Shown here: positions 9,706 to 17,859 of the stretch, one piece after another | Layout: each line of letters starts with the position of its first letter | Numbering within the stretch: the stretch's first letter is position 1 | NCBI RefSeq assembly: GCF_012641475.1 | Contig: NZ_JABAIL010000015.1 | Coordinates: 1 to 64,000, forward strand | Direction of reading: 5' to 3' | Length of the DNA stretch: 64,000 nucleotides | Source of the DNA: Flammeovirga agarivorans | GTDB taxonomy: Bacteria > Bacteroidota > Bacteroidia > Cytophagales > Flammeovirgaceae | The notes under the pieces: generated by a model | Told to the model about the DNA's origin: nothing | Databases searched by the model: none | The model's input: the letters and a program-made list of their open reading frames with translations, nothing else | Position numbers and translations under genes: made by a program

Positions 9706-10050
9706 TTAAGCTCTTACAACAGAATATTCTCCTTCTTCATGGATAGTCATCTTTCTGGAAATTTCTCCTGTAGCTAACTGTAATGTAAGAATATAATTAC
9801 CTACAGCTAATAATGACAAATCAATTGAATTTGTAGGATTTGCAGCTAAAACTCTAGTTCCATTCATCATATCAGTAACGAATACCTTTATGATTTTGTC
9901 TCTTACTTCATCAAAAGTATTTAAGTTATTTTGGGCGATTGGTGATTCGATACAGATTACTTGTTTCTCATCATTACTCAGTTCTATGTTCGTTCCAAAT
10001 AATGCAGAAGTAATCAATAAAGATGCTAATCGGTCAGTCGTTAATTTCAT
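9706..10050 (-). CDS. small exported protein resembling an isolated sorting-type beta domain
   Basis: I chose the ATG at 10050 (114 residues, MKLTTD...), which gives a signal-like N-terminus; an ATG four codons upstream at 10062 is possible. The C-terminal 60 residues (D-K-I-I-K-V-F-V-T-D-M-M-N-G-T-R-V, then I-D-L-S-L-L-A-V-G-N-Y-I-L-T-L-Q) resemble the type IX secretion sorting domain or DUF3244 folds, in which an Ig-like sandwich ends in an l-x-x-G-x-Y-x-l strand. There is no large passenger domain. It lies 46 bases upstream of the NPSFE gene on the same strand and may be cotranscribed with it. Function unknown. Confidence 0.6.
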   Translation of the reverse strand: MKLTTDRLASLLITSALFGTNIELSNDEKQVICIESPIAQNNLNTFDEVRDKIIKVFVTDMMNGTRVLAANPTNSIDLSLLAVGNYILTLQLATGEISRKMTIHEEGEYSVVRA

Positions 10051-10213
10051 GGCGGTAATCATAGTTAGTATAAAGATTAAGCTGTAAACAAAATTTAATA
10101 ATCTTTTATACGGGTAAAACTTCTAGTAGATACATAAATATACAAAAACGATCCTTAGAAAGCTGATTTTCACCAAATAGTGATGTTTTTCATTATAATA
10201 TGAAAACAGTAAA

Positions 10214-10246
10214 TAAAAAAAGAGGAGAACTTTTACGTTCTCCTCC
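10214..10246 (-). terminator. clpC terminator
   Basis: GAGGAGAAC (10222-10230) pairs perfectly with GTTCTCCTC (10237-10245). A seven-base T-run follows on the minus strand. Confidence 0.92.
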
Positions 10247-10276
10247 ACCTGATGTCTTATGCTATTTCAGAAGTTT

Positions 10277-12814
10277 TTATTCTTCCGGCTTTTCTTCTTG
10301 TGTAGATTTTTTCTTGATAGAAACTGTTAGCTCTTCTCCTTTTCCAGAGTAATCAGCAACAATTGTATCACCATCTTCGATATCTCCACTTAGGATTGCT
10401 TCAGCCATTGGGTCCTCCAAATATTTCTGGATTGCTCTATTCAATGGACGAGCACCGTATTGTGGATCATATCCTTTTTCTGATAAGAAATCCTTAGCTT
10501 TCTTAGTGATTTCAATACCATAACCCATTGCATATATTCTTTCGAATAATTTAGAAAGAGAGATATCGATAATTTGGTGGATATGCTCTTTTTCTAATGA
10601 GTTGAAGATGATAACATCATCAAGACGGTTCAAGAATTCTGGAGCGAAGGCTTTCTTCAATGCTTTTTGAATAGTTGCCTGCATTTCAGCATCTTGATTA
10701 TCTAATTTTGTTTGAGTACTGAAACCAATACCTGTACCAAAATCTTTAAGGTCACGAACACCAATATTTGATGTCATGATGATTACCGTATTTCTAAAGT
10801 CAACACGTCTACCAAGACCGTCTGTTAAGATACCGTCATCAAGTACTTGTAAAAGTAAGTTGAAAACGTCTGGGTGAGCTTTTTCAATCTCATCCAATAA
10901 AATAACAGAATAAGGTTTACGTCTGATTTTCTCAGTTAATTGACCACCTTCTTCGTAACCAACGTAGCCCGGAGGCGCTCCAACTAAACGAGATACAGAG
11001 AATTTCTCCATATATTCAGACATATCGATTCTTACTAGAGAATCTTCTTTGTCAAATAGGTGAGTAGCTAGAACTTTAGTAAGTTCGGTTTTACCCACAC
11101 CAGTTGGGCCTAAGAAGATAAACGAACCGATTGGTTTCTTAGGATCTTTAAGACCAACACGAGTACGACGAATAGCTTTTGCAAGTTTTTCGATCGCAGC
11201 ATCCTGACCAATAACTTTACCTTGTAAATCGTCTGCCATTTTCATCAGTTTCTTACCTTCTGATTGAGCAACTCGGTTTACAGGAATACCAGTCATCATG
11301 GCTACTACTGCAGCTACATCATCCTCGGTTACTGGGTAGATTGTTTCATTAGTTTCTTTTTCCCACTGCTCTTTAGCAGTATCTAAATCTTCTAATAACT
11401 TCTTCTCAGTATCGCGAAGCTTGGCAGCCTCTTCGTACTTTTGTCTTTTGACAACTTTATTTTTTTCTTCCTTAATGTCCTCAATTTGTGCTTCTAACTT
11501 CACAATATTATCAGGAACATGGATATTATTGATGTGAACTCTTGCACCTACTTCGTCAAGAACATCAATAGCTTTATCTGGAAGGAAACGGTCACTGATA
11601 TAACGATCAGAGAATTTAACACAAGCAGCTAATGCATCTTCAGAATAATCTACATGATGGTGTTGCTCATATTTTCCTTTGATGTTGTTCAGAATCTCTA
11701 TCGTTTCTTCAGGTGTAGTAGGATCTACCATTACCATTTGGAAACGACGAGCTAATGCACCGTCTTTTTCAATATACTGTCTATACTCATCAAGAGTAGT
11801 AGCACCAATACATTGTATATCGCCACGCGCTAAAGCTGGCTTAAACATGTTGGAAGCATCTAATGAGCCTGAAGCACCACCAGCACCAACAATAGTATGA
11901 ATCTCATCAATGAAAAGAATCACTTCTGGAGCTTTTTCAAGCTCGTTCATGACTGCTTTCATTCTTTCTTCGAACTGTCCTCTATACTTTGTTCCTGCTA
12001 CTAAAGAAGCTAAGTCCAATGTAACAACACGTTTTCCGAAAAGAACTCGAGATACTTTTTTCTGTACAATACGCAATGCTAAACCTTCGGCTATAGCTGT
12101 TTTACCAACACCTGGCTCACCAATAAGGATAGGATTGTTTTTCTTTCTTCTAGAAAGCACCTGCGCTACGCGCTCGATTTCTTTGTCACGCCCAACAATT
12201 GGGTCCAACTTGCCTTCTTCTGCATAGCTAGTCAGATCACGACCGAAGTTATCTAAAACTGGGGTTTTAGATTTTTCTGTACTCTTTGATGACTCTGGGC
12301 GAGAGCTCCATGATCCACTGCCTTTCGCTTGTGGATCATCATCGTCTGTGCTCGACGATGCCTTTGGGTTTTGGTTTTCTCCTTGGAATTCGATCATTTC
12401 TTTGACTACATCATAGTTTACATCATAACGCTGTAATATTTGTGTGGCCAAATTATCTTCATCTCTTAATATTGACAGTAATAAGTGTTCTGTTCCTATT
12501 AGGCTTGATTTGAAGATTTTTGCCTCTAAGTATGTTATTTTGAGCGTTTTTTCTGATTGTCTCGTTAGTGGGATGTTAGCGAGATTCTTTACGTTGAAAT
12601 TCGCAGTACTCTTAGTTGACTGTTCGATTGCATCTTTTAAGTCATTAAGGTTTACGTTCAACTTTTTAAGTAAAGTAATCGCATATCCCTCACCTTCACG
12701 GATCATACCAAGCAACAGGTGTTCTGTCCCGATGTAATCGTGTCCAAGGCGTAAGGCTTCTTCTCGGCTAAGCGAGATGACCTCTTTTACTCTGTTAGAA
12801 AATTTTGCCTCCAT
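10277..12814 (-). CDS. clpC: ATP-dependent Clp protease ATP-binding subunit ClpC
   Basis: This 845-residue Hsp100 unfoldase feeds substrates to ClpP. Two Clp-N repeats occupy residues 1-145, each with an IGTEHLLL motif. The first AAA+ module has Walker A GEPGVGKT at 232-239. A UVR-type coiled segment ([15 protein letters not shown], about 459-473) marks it as ClpC rather than ClpA or ClpB. The second AAA+ module has GPTGVGKT at 569-576. A Ser/Asp-rich linker at about 150-185 joins the N-domain to the first ring. No mcsA, mcsB or ctsR is adjacent, unlike in Firmicutes. A TAGCTTTG -7 element lies 58 bases before the start. Confidence 0.97.
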   Translation of the reverse strand: MEAKFSNRVKEVISLSREEALRLGHDYIGTEHLLLGMIREGEGYAITLLKKLNVNLNDLKDAIEQSTKSTANFNVKNLANIPLTRQSEKTLKITYLEAKIFKSSLIGTEHLLLSILRDEDNLATQILQRYDVNYDVVKEMIEFQGENQNPKASSSTDDDDPQAKGSGSWSSRPESSKSTEKSKTPVLDNFGRDLTSYAEEGKLDPIVGRDKEIERVAQVLSRRKKNNPILIGEPGVGKTAIAEGLALRIVQKKVSRVLFGKRVVTLDLASLVAGTKYRGQFEERMKAVMNELEKAPEVILFIDEIHTIVGAGGASGSLDASNMFKPALARGDIQCIGATTLDEYRQYIEKDGALARRFQMVMVDPTTPEETIEILNNIKGKYEQHHHVDYSEDALAACVKFSDRYISDRFLPDKAIDVLDEVGARVHINNIHVPDNIVKLEAQIEDIKEEKNKVVKRQKYEEAAKLRDTEKKLLEDLDTAKEQWEKETNETIYPVTEDDVAAVVAMMTGIPVNRVAQSEGKKLMKMADDLQGKVIGQDAAIEKLAKAIRRTRVGLKDPKKPIGSFIFLGPTGVGKTELTKVLATHLFDKEDSLVRIDMSEYMEKFSVSRLVGAPPGYVGYEEGGQLTEKIRRKPYSVILLDEIEKAHPDVFNLLLQVLDDGILTDGLGRRVDFRNTVIIMTSNIGVRDLKDFGTGIGFSTQTKLDNQDAEMQATIQKALKKAFAPEFLNRLDDVIIFNSLEKEHIHQIIDISLSKLFERIYAMGYGIEITKKAKDFLSEKGYDPQYGARPLNRAIQKYLEDPMAEAILSGDIEDGDTIVADYSGKGEELTVSIKKKSTQEEKPEE

Positions 12815-12871
12815 GGTTAGGGAATTTTAAATTATCATTATTCTAATGTAGAAATAATAAGATACAGAATT

Positions 12872-12879
12872 CAAAGCTA
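12872..12879 (-). promoter_or_regulatory. -7 element TAGCTTTG for clpC
   Basis: Exact TAnnTTTG match on the minus strand, 58 bases before the clpC start codon. No TTTG -33 box was visible at 17-23 bases. Confidence 0.45.
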
Positions 12880-12985
12880 ATTCAGAAATAAGGAGACTTA
12901 AATCTTAAATATTGATTATGGATTAATCGTAGTGTTTGTGAATTCTGTTATTTAAAATAAAGCATATATTTTCTATTAAACAATA

Positions 12986-13612
12986 TTAACGCTCGATTAA
13001 TTTACTAGAATTTGATTTTAATATGTGCAGGGCATTAGGACCTTCACAAAAAAGTAAATCTAAAATACTGAGGTTTTGGTCGAATTGTTCACCAAATACT
13101 TGAATATAGGCTTGCTGCTTAGTAAAAGTAGGAGAATCTGTTTTTGTGATTTTATTTCTTAAGTCTAAGATCTCATCACTAGTTTCTTTTTCGAAGGTTT
13201 TAGTGATCTCTATTTCGGTCTTAATTCCTAACAGTTTTGTGATCGATGCGAGTAAGTTCATGTTTAATTCAAAAAGCGTATCTACTTTTTTCGTTAAGAC
13301 ATTCTTAATTTCTTCTTCATAATATTCAAAATATGGAGATCTTCCATACGCTGTTACAATACTTCTCCAGTGTTTTATTGCGAAATTATCTTTATGATCA
13401 ATTTTCACTTTTCTAAGAGGGCGTCCTTTATTGGCACCTTCTACTGGTACAGTTAATCGATCTACCTTTTGAGCAGTTTTTATGAAACAACGGTTTCGGA
13501 AACTTTGCTTTTGAAAGTTTTCGAACTTTTCAATGTATACTTTATCTGCTTTTGCGATAACGGTAAAATACTCTAGGTTAGGGAAGTAGTGTAAATCAAT
13601 TAAAACCTGCAT
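12986..13612 (-). CDS. WbqC-family protein
   Basis: The start at 13612 gives 208 residues beginning MQVLIDLHYFPNLEYF. An ATG 45 bases upstream is in frame but lies inside the trmB terminator, so I reject it. Near-universal WbqC features are present: the N-terminal H-Y-F-P-N, E-N-F-Q-K-Q-S-F-R-N-R-C, a L-T-V-P-V strand, and HWRSI...YGRSPYFEYYEEEI. WbqC proteins occur in O-antigen and polysaccharide clusters and in core Bacteroidota genomes. Their biochemical role is not settled. No polysaccharide cluster is next to this copy. Its start codon lies only about 10 bases after the T-run of the trmB terminator. Confidence 0.85.
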   Translation of the reverse strand: MQVLIDLHYFPNLEYFTVIAKADKVYIEKFENFQKQSFRNRCFIKTAQKVDRLTVPVEGANKGRPLRKVKIDHKDNFAIKHWRSIVTAYGRSPYFEYYEEEIKNVLTKKVDTLFELNMNLLASITKLLGIKTEIEITKTFEKETSDEILDLRNKITKTDSPTFTKQQAYIQVFGEQFDQNLSILDLLFCEGPNALHILKSNSSKLIER

Positions 13613-13621
13613 AGTGATGAA

Positions 13622-13655
13622 GAATAAAAAGGGCGTTACAATTATTATAACGCCC
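13622..13655 (-). terminator. trmB terminator just ahead of the WbqC gene
   Basis: GGGCGTTA (13631-13638) pairs with TAACGCCC (13648-13655), followed by five Ts on the minus strand. The start codon of the WbqC gene is at 13612. Confidence 0.85.
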
Positions 13656-13668
13656 AATAAAATATTTT

Positions 13669-14325
13669 TTACTTGAAGCGGAACTTTAGGTAATGAACAG
13701 TATGTCCTAGTTCTGTGAATTGTTTTTCATAACGAGTCACAATACCATGATGTTCTTCCAATAAATCAGACTCGTAAAGGTCGAATGTTACTGCCTCAAG
13801 GTTTACCTTTTCTGAGACCAACGTTTCCACTGTATACTCAAATAGTGGTTTACTATCTGTTTTGAAACGTACTTGTCCTCCTTCTTTTAGTAGGTTCTTA
13901 TACATATTTAGGAAACGAGGGTGTGTCATACGACGTTTAGCATCTCTATCTTTTGGACGAGGATCAGGGTGGATAATCCAAATTTCATCCACTTCTCCTT
14001 GTTCAAAATATTGTTCAAGGTTTTGGATATGGATTCTTAAAAATGCAGCATTTGTCAGACCTTTTTCGTCTACAACATTACCACCTTTCCATATTCTATC
14101 ACCTTTGATATCTACACCGATAAAATTCTTGTCTGGGTATACCTGAGCAAGACCTGTAGTGTACTCTCCACGACCACAAGCTAGTTCAAGTACTACAGGA
14201 TTATCATTCTTAAATACTTCTTTTCTCCAGTTACCTTTGATGTTATCATATAAAGGTTTTCCTGGTTCTATGATATAGTCTCGCGTTTCATTAATTGCGA
14301 ACTTTTTTAATTTATGACGACCCAT
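13669..14325 (-). CDS. trmB: tRNA (guanine-N7-)-methyltransferase
   Basis: This 218-residue class I SAM methyltransferase forms m7G46 in tRNA variable loops. It has the SAM-binding VLELACGRGEYT motif, G-V-D-I-K-G-D-R and the active-site stretch HPDPRPKDRDAKRRMTHPRFL. That stretch corresponds to the FPDPWPKKRH-type motif of other TrmB proteins, with Arg in place of the usual Trp. A TATGTTTG -7 element lies 28 bases before the start. The gene ends in a strong hairpin directly ahead of the WbqC gene. Confidence 0.94.
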   Translation of the reverse strand: MGRHKLKKFAINETRDYIIEPGKPLYDNIKGNWRKEVFKNDNPVVLELACGRGEYTTGLAQVYPDKNFIGVDIKGDRIWKGGNVVDEKGLTNAAFLRIHIQNLEQYFEQGEVDEIWIIHPDPRPKDRDAKRRMTHPRFLNMYKNLLKEGGQVRFKTDSKPLFEYTVETLVSEKVNLEAVTFDLYESDLLEEHHGIVTRYEKQFTELGHTVHYLKFRFK

Positions 14326-14352
14326 TTATCTAAAATTTTGTTTTTCAGTCTG

Positions 14353-14360
14353 CAAACATA
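14353..14360 (-). promoter_or_regulatory. -7 element TATGTTTG for trmB
   Basis: Exact TAnnTTTG match on the minus strand, 28 bases before the trmB start codon, implying a short leader. A -33 box was not evident. Confidence 0.45.
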
Positions 14361-14537
14361 CAAAATCCCCTCAGAGCTTAGGTAATTTGTGATAGGGGTG
14401 ATGGGTAATTATTGGGAAATATTCGGTTTTTTGTTGTATTTTCAATCCCAAATTGTGATTAACTGATATACTAACCCAACAGTTTTACCTGATTTGGTTA
14501 ATCACCTTAACGTAAAATACGCCACAATTTAACTTAT

Positions 14538-15206
14538 ATGGCAAAAGTAATTTCTTTCGCAACCCAAAAAGGGGGCGTTGGTAAAAGTACGCTGCTTATG
14601 CTTACAGCTTCAGCGGTACACAATAGGACAAATAAGAAAGTTTTAGTGATCGATTGTGATCCACAAAAATCAGTAAAAGATATATTTACAACAGAAGGAG
14701 CTGACAAGGAGCAATCTTATGATGTTATTTCTTTCAATTGGAAACAGCCAAGGGCAGAAGAAAACTTTGATAAGACTTTAGCTTTAGCAGAGAAAAAATA
14801 TGATGCTATTTTCCTAGATGTTCCCGGTAGAATTGAAGGTAAAGAGATTTATTTTTCAGTCTTGGTTTCTGATGTTGTGGTTGTACCTGTAGTGGCAAGT
14901 GTATTAGATATGAGAGCCACGATTCGTTTCTTGAAAACATTACCTATGATCAAAGAAATGAAAGAAAAGCAGGGATATAAATTTGATGTGTATGGTATTG
15001 TGAATAAAAAAGACCAAACAGTAGAACATCAAAAACTAAAAGAATTATCTGGAATAGGAGGAATGGAATTTTTCTATTCACCTATATCTAATTTAGTAAG
15101 ATACAAAAGAGGTATTTCGACAGTATACGATATTACAGATCCAACATTGAAGGATGATGAGTTTAATCAATATTTTGATGAGTTCTGTACGAAATGTCTA
15201 TTTTAA
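14538..15206 (+). CDS. ParA/Soj-family ATPase (orphan)
   Basis: This 222-residue ATPase has the deviant Walker A KGGVGKST at 11-18, a switch-like V-I-D-C-D-P-Q-K-S and a Walker B region YDAIFLDVPG. Family members position chromosomes, plasmids or protein clusters by nucleotide-dependent dimerisation and DNA or membrane binding. There is no parB-like gene in this window, and the gene stands alone between trmB (divergent) and a shared terminator. It is shorter than chromosomal Soj (about 250 residues). It could be a stand-alone positioning ATPase or act with a partner elsewhere. Confidence 0.85.
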   Translation: MAKVISFATQKGGVGKSTLLMLTASAVHNRTNKKVLVIDCDPQKSVKDIFTTEGADKEQSYDVISFNWKQPRAEENFDKTLALAEKKYDAIFLDVPGRIEGKEIYFSVLVSDVVVVPVVASVLDMRATIRFLKTLPMIKEMKEKQGYKFDVYGIVNKKDQTVEHQKLKELSGIGGMEFFYSPISNLVRYKRGISTVYDITDPTLKDDEFNQYFDEFCTKCLF

Positions 15207-15245
15207 AAAAAGCCTCAGTGATATACTATCACTGAGGCTTTTTTT
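15205..15245 (+). terminator. shared terminator between parA and the CYTH gene
   Basis: A 13-bp perfect stem (15211-15223 with 15227-15239) has As on the left and Ts on the right, so it can terminate both converging transcripts. Confidence 0.92.
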
Positions 15246-15711
15246 ACCAATTTTTATAGGGGTTTTGCATTAGCAAAGCATTGTAATACTTTGTATCTCC
15301 TGTAACTTCTTTACCAAGCCAATCAGGTTTTATAAAATGCTCGTCTGTAGAAGAGAGTTCAATTTCAGCAACGGTAAGACCCTCATTATCTCCAGAAAAT
15401 ACATCTACCTCATAAGTATGATTATTGACTGATACATCATAACGTATTTTGTCAATTACACCACCTTCACAAAGCTTTAATAATTCGTTTACCTCTTCGA
15501 CTGGAATTTCTTTTTCCCATTCATATCTGGATAAACCTTCATTATCAGATTTTCCTTTAATAGTAATAAAGCCCTTATCGCCTTTTATTCTTACTCGAAC
15601 AGTTTTGTTTTCATCGCTATGGATATACCCTTGAACAATTCTGTTAGACTGATCTGCGATACTTGGATCAAAATTGTTGACTAAAAACTTTCTTTCTATT
15701 TCTAATGCCAT
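15244..15711 (-). CDS. CYTH-domain protein
   Basis: The 155-residue protein starts with the ExExK signature (E4-I-E-R-K8) that defines CYTH tunnel-fold phosphohydrolases: class IV adenylate cyclases, thiamine-triphosphatases and tripolyphosphatases. Alternating basic and acidic strands follow (T-V-R-V-R-I-K-G-D-K-G, R-Y-E-W-E-K-E-I-P, I-R-Y-D, E-V-D-V-F), which line the tunnel and bind metal-triphosphate. Inorganic tripolyphosphatase activity is the likeliest for a short bacterial stand-alone CYTH protein, but the substrate cannot be read from sequence alone. It follows the cystathionine gamma-synthase gene with a 7-base gap and is probably cotranscribed. Confidence 0.88.
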   Translation of the reverse strand: MALEIERKFLVNNFDPSIADQSNRIVQGYIHSDENKTVRVRIKGDKGFITIKGKSDNEGLSRYEWEKEIPVEEVNELLKLCEGGVIDKIRYDVSVNNHTYEVDVFSGDNEGLTVAEIELSSTDEHFIKPDWLGKEVTGDTKYYNALLMQNPYKNW

Positions 15712-15718
15712 GTGTGTA

Positions 15719-16894
15719 TTATTCTAATCCTGCTGCTTTGAATGCATTTTGAAGATCATCAATCAAATCATCTAAGTCTTCAATACCAACAGAAATTCTA
15801 ATGAATCCATCATCAATACCAAGTTCTTTTCTTGTTTCTGCAGGAATAGAAGCATGTGTCATGATTGCAGGATGTTCAATTAAACTTTCAACACCACCAA
15901 GACTTTCGGCTAAAGTGAATAGCTTACAGTTGGATAAGAACACTTTTGTTTGTTCTAAATCAGCTTTTAATGTAACCGAAATCATTCCTCCGCCTTTTTT
16001 CATTTGCTTTTTAGCTAATGCAAAATCAGGGTGCGATGGAAGGTGAGGGTAATATACTTTTTCAACAAAAGGATGTTGTTCTAACCATTCAGCAATCTTT
16101 GAAGCATTTTCACAGTGTCTGTCCATTCTAACCCCAAGAGTTTTTAATCCTCTATTCACTAAGAAAGAATCAAATGGTCCTTGAACTGAACCTACTGCAT
16201 TTTGAAGGAAAGTAAGCTTTTCTTCCAATTCTTCATTTTCACCGACAATTACAACACCGCCTACAACATCTGAATGTCCATTGATATATTTTGTTGCAGA
16301 GTGTGTTACTAGATCAAAACCAAGTTCTAATGGTCTTTGAAGATAAGGAGTGGCAAAAGTATTATCACAAACGGTAATGATATTATGAGATTTTGCTACT
16401 TCGGCTACTTTTTCTAAATCAACCAATCTAAGCATAGGGTTTGTAGGTGTTTCTGCCCATATCATCTTGGTATTTGATTTAATCTCAGATTTTAATGTAT
16501 CAATATCATTGAGATCAATAAAAGAGAACTCTAGTTTAGAAGAAAACTTTCTTACTTTATCGAATAAACGGAACGTACCACCATATAAGTCGTTCATGGC
16601 GATAACATGTGATCCGCTTTCCAGCATATCTAAAATAGTTGCAGCTGCAGCAAGTCCACTAGCAAAAGCATATCCCTTTTTACCTCCTTCTAATGCTGCA
16701 ACTGCATCTTCGTAAGCATACCTTGTTGGGTTATGAGAACGCGTATATTCAAAACCTTTATGTTCACCCGGAGCAGTTTGTGCATAGGTAGAAGTAGCAT
16801 ATATTGGGGGGATTACCGCACCTGTTGTAGGATCCGGTTCTTGTCCTGCATGAATTGCAGTAGTTGAGAAACCGTATTTTTTATTCTTTTCCAT
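15719..16894 (-). CDS. cystathionine gamma-synthase / trans-sulfuration PLP enzyme
   Basis: The 391-residue protein belongs to the Cys/Met metabolism PLP-dependent family. It has the substrate loop FEYTRSHNPTR, the PLP phosphate-binding region G-K-K-G-Y-A-F-A-S-G-L-A-A, the stretch A-E-T-P-T-N-P, and the PLP lysine K202 in HSATKYINGHSDVVGG. Length fits the family. Gamma-synthase (methionine synthesis) and gamma-lyase (cysteine synthesis) cannot be separated by eye. No met genes are beside it. The CYTH gene follows almost directly. Confidence 0.92.
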   Translation of the reverse strand: MEKNKKYGFSTTAIHAGQEPDPTTGAVIPPIYATSTYAQTAPGEHKGFEYTRSHNPTRYAYEDAVAALEGGKKGYAFASGLAAAATILDMLESGSHVIAMNDLYGGTFRLFDKVRKFSSKLEFSFIDLNDIDTLKSEIKSNTKMIWAETPTNPMLRLVDLEKVAEVAKSHNIITVCDNTFATPYLQRPLELGFDLVTHSATKYINGHSDVVGGVVIVGENEELEEKLTFLQNAVGSVQGPFDSFLVNRGLKTLGVRMDRHCENASKIAEWLEQHPFVEKVYYPHLPSHPDFALAKKQMKKGGGMISVTLKADLEQTKVFLSNCKLFTLAESLGGVESLIEHPAIMTHASIPAETRKELGIDDGFIRISVGIEDLDDLIDDLQNAFKAAGLE

Positions 16895-16949
16895 ATTGTA
16901 ATCTATTGCTTATCTTTCATCAAATTTAACCACAATCTTATATAAACCT

Positions 16950-17825
16950 ATGACTTCAATGGGGTATTGTAGACATCTTTTGATTTTACTTTGTCTATTT
17001 TCTCTTATTAGCTGTGCTTCTTCTATGGAAAAGGAATGGAAAAACCTTGAAAAAAAGTATCTGAAAGATGGTGTACCAATGAAAGTATATCATGCAGCAT
17101 TAGATACAATGGAAGTAAATTATTTATCTGTCAATGCACTAGACACTACATCTCATCTCACTTTTATTTTTATTCATGGTGCACCTGGAAGTGCAAATGA
17201 CTTTGGGAAGTTTCTAAAAAATGATAGCATCCGTCATCTTGGAAGTGTTTTGTCTGTAGAGCGTTTAGGGTATGGTAGCGAGAAAGGACATGAAATAGAT
17301 GATATTTCTTTACATGCAAAGAGTATACATGCAGTGATGGACGATTGGGATAAAATAAAAGGAAAGTCTCAAAGTTACATTTTAGTAGGGCATTCTTACG
17401 GAGGTCCAATAGCTGCTTATGCAAGTATTGGTGAGGAAAAAAGAGTGAATCACATTGCTTTGTTAGCTCCTGCTATGTCTGCTGAATTAGAGCCTATGAA
17501 ATGGTATTCGAGGTGGGCCCAGAGTAAAGTGATTTATTCGATACTTCCTTCTTCATTTAAGGTGGCTACTGATGAGAAAGCACATCATGCTGCAGCTCTT
17601 AAGATAATTGAAAACGATTGGTCACAAATTGAAGTACCGACAACAATTGTACATGGTAAAAAAGATGGATTGGTTCCTTTTGCAAATATGGAATTTGTAG
17701 AAGAAAAGTGGAAAGCTCCATTAGAAACTCAAGTATTAGAGAAGAAAGGCCATATATTTCCTTTTACAGACCCTGAAATAGTAGTAGATTTATTGATCCA
17801 ATTAGGAAATCGAACAGAGCTATAA
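16950..17825 (+). CDS. alpha/beta-hydrolase lipoprotein
   Basis: The 291-residue product starts with a hydrophobic segment ending in the lipobox L-I-S-C (C22), so it is probably a lipoprotein. The alpha/beta-hydrolase core shows the oxyanion HGAPGS loop (76-81), the nucleophile elbow GHSYGG with S149, a late H-G-K-K-D-G-L-V-P acid strand and the catalytic His in K-K-G-H-I-F-P-F. The substrate is unknown. It heads a probable three-gene operon with a membrane protein (34-base gap) and a LOG-family protein. Start could also be the ATG three codons downstream. Confidence 0.85.
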   Translation: MTSMGYCRHLLILLCLFSLISCASSMEKEWKNLEKKYLKDGVPMKVYHAALDTMEVNYLSVNALDTTSHLTFIFIHGAPGSANDFGKFLKNDSIRHLGSVLSVERLGYGSEKGHEIDDISLHAKSIHAVMDDWDKIKGKSQSYILVGHSYGGPIAAYASIGEEKRVNHIALLAPAMSAELEPMKWYSRWAQSKVIYSILPSSFKVATDEKAHHAAALKIIENDWSQIEVPTTIVHGKKDGLVPFANMEFVEEKWKAPLETQVLEKKGHIFPFTDPEIVVDLLIQLGNRTEL

Positions 17826-17859
17826 TTTTTTAAACCATATAATAAAGAACATCCCCCTT

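Noticed and set aside
10277-12814. Several long open frames antisense to clpC, gyrA, and the repeat protein
   Set aside because: They are reverse-frame shadows of strongly coding genes with no signal, motif or ribosome-binding site.
13613-13657. Longer N-terminus for the WbqC protein from ATG 13657
   Set aside because: The added 15 codons overlap the trmB terminator stem, and the family starts at the internal Met.
16895-16949. Possible SAM riboswitch before the trans-sulfuration gene
   Set aside because: The gap to the divergent hydrolase gene is only 55 bases and shows no riboswitch core.
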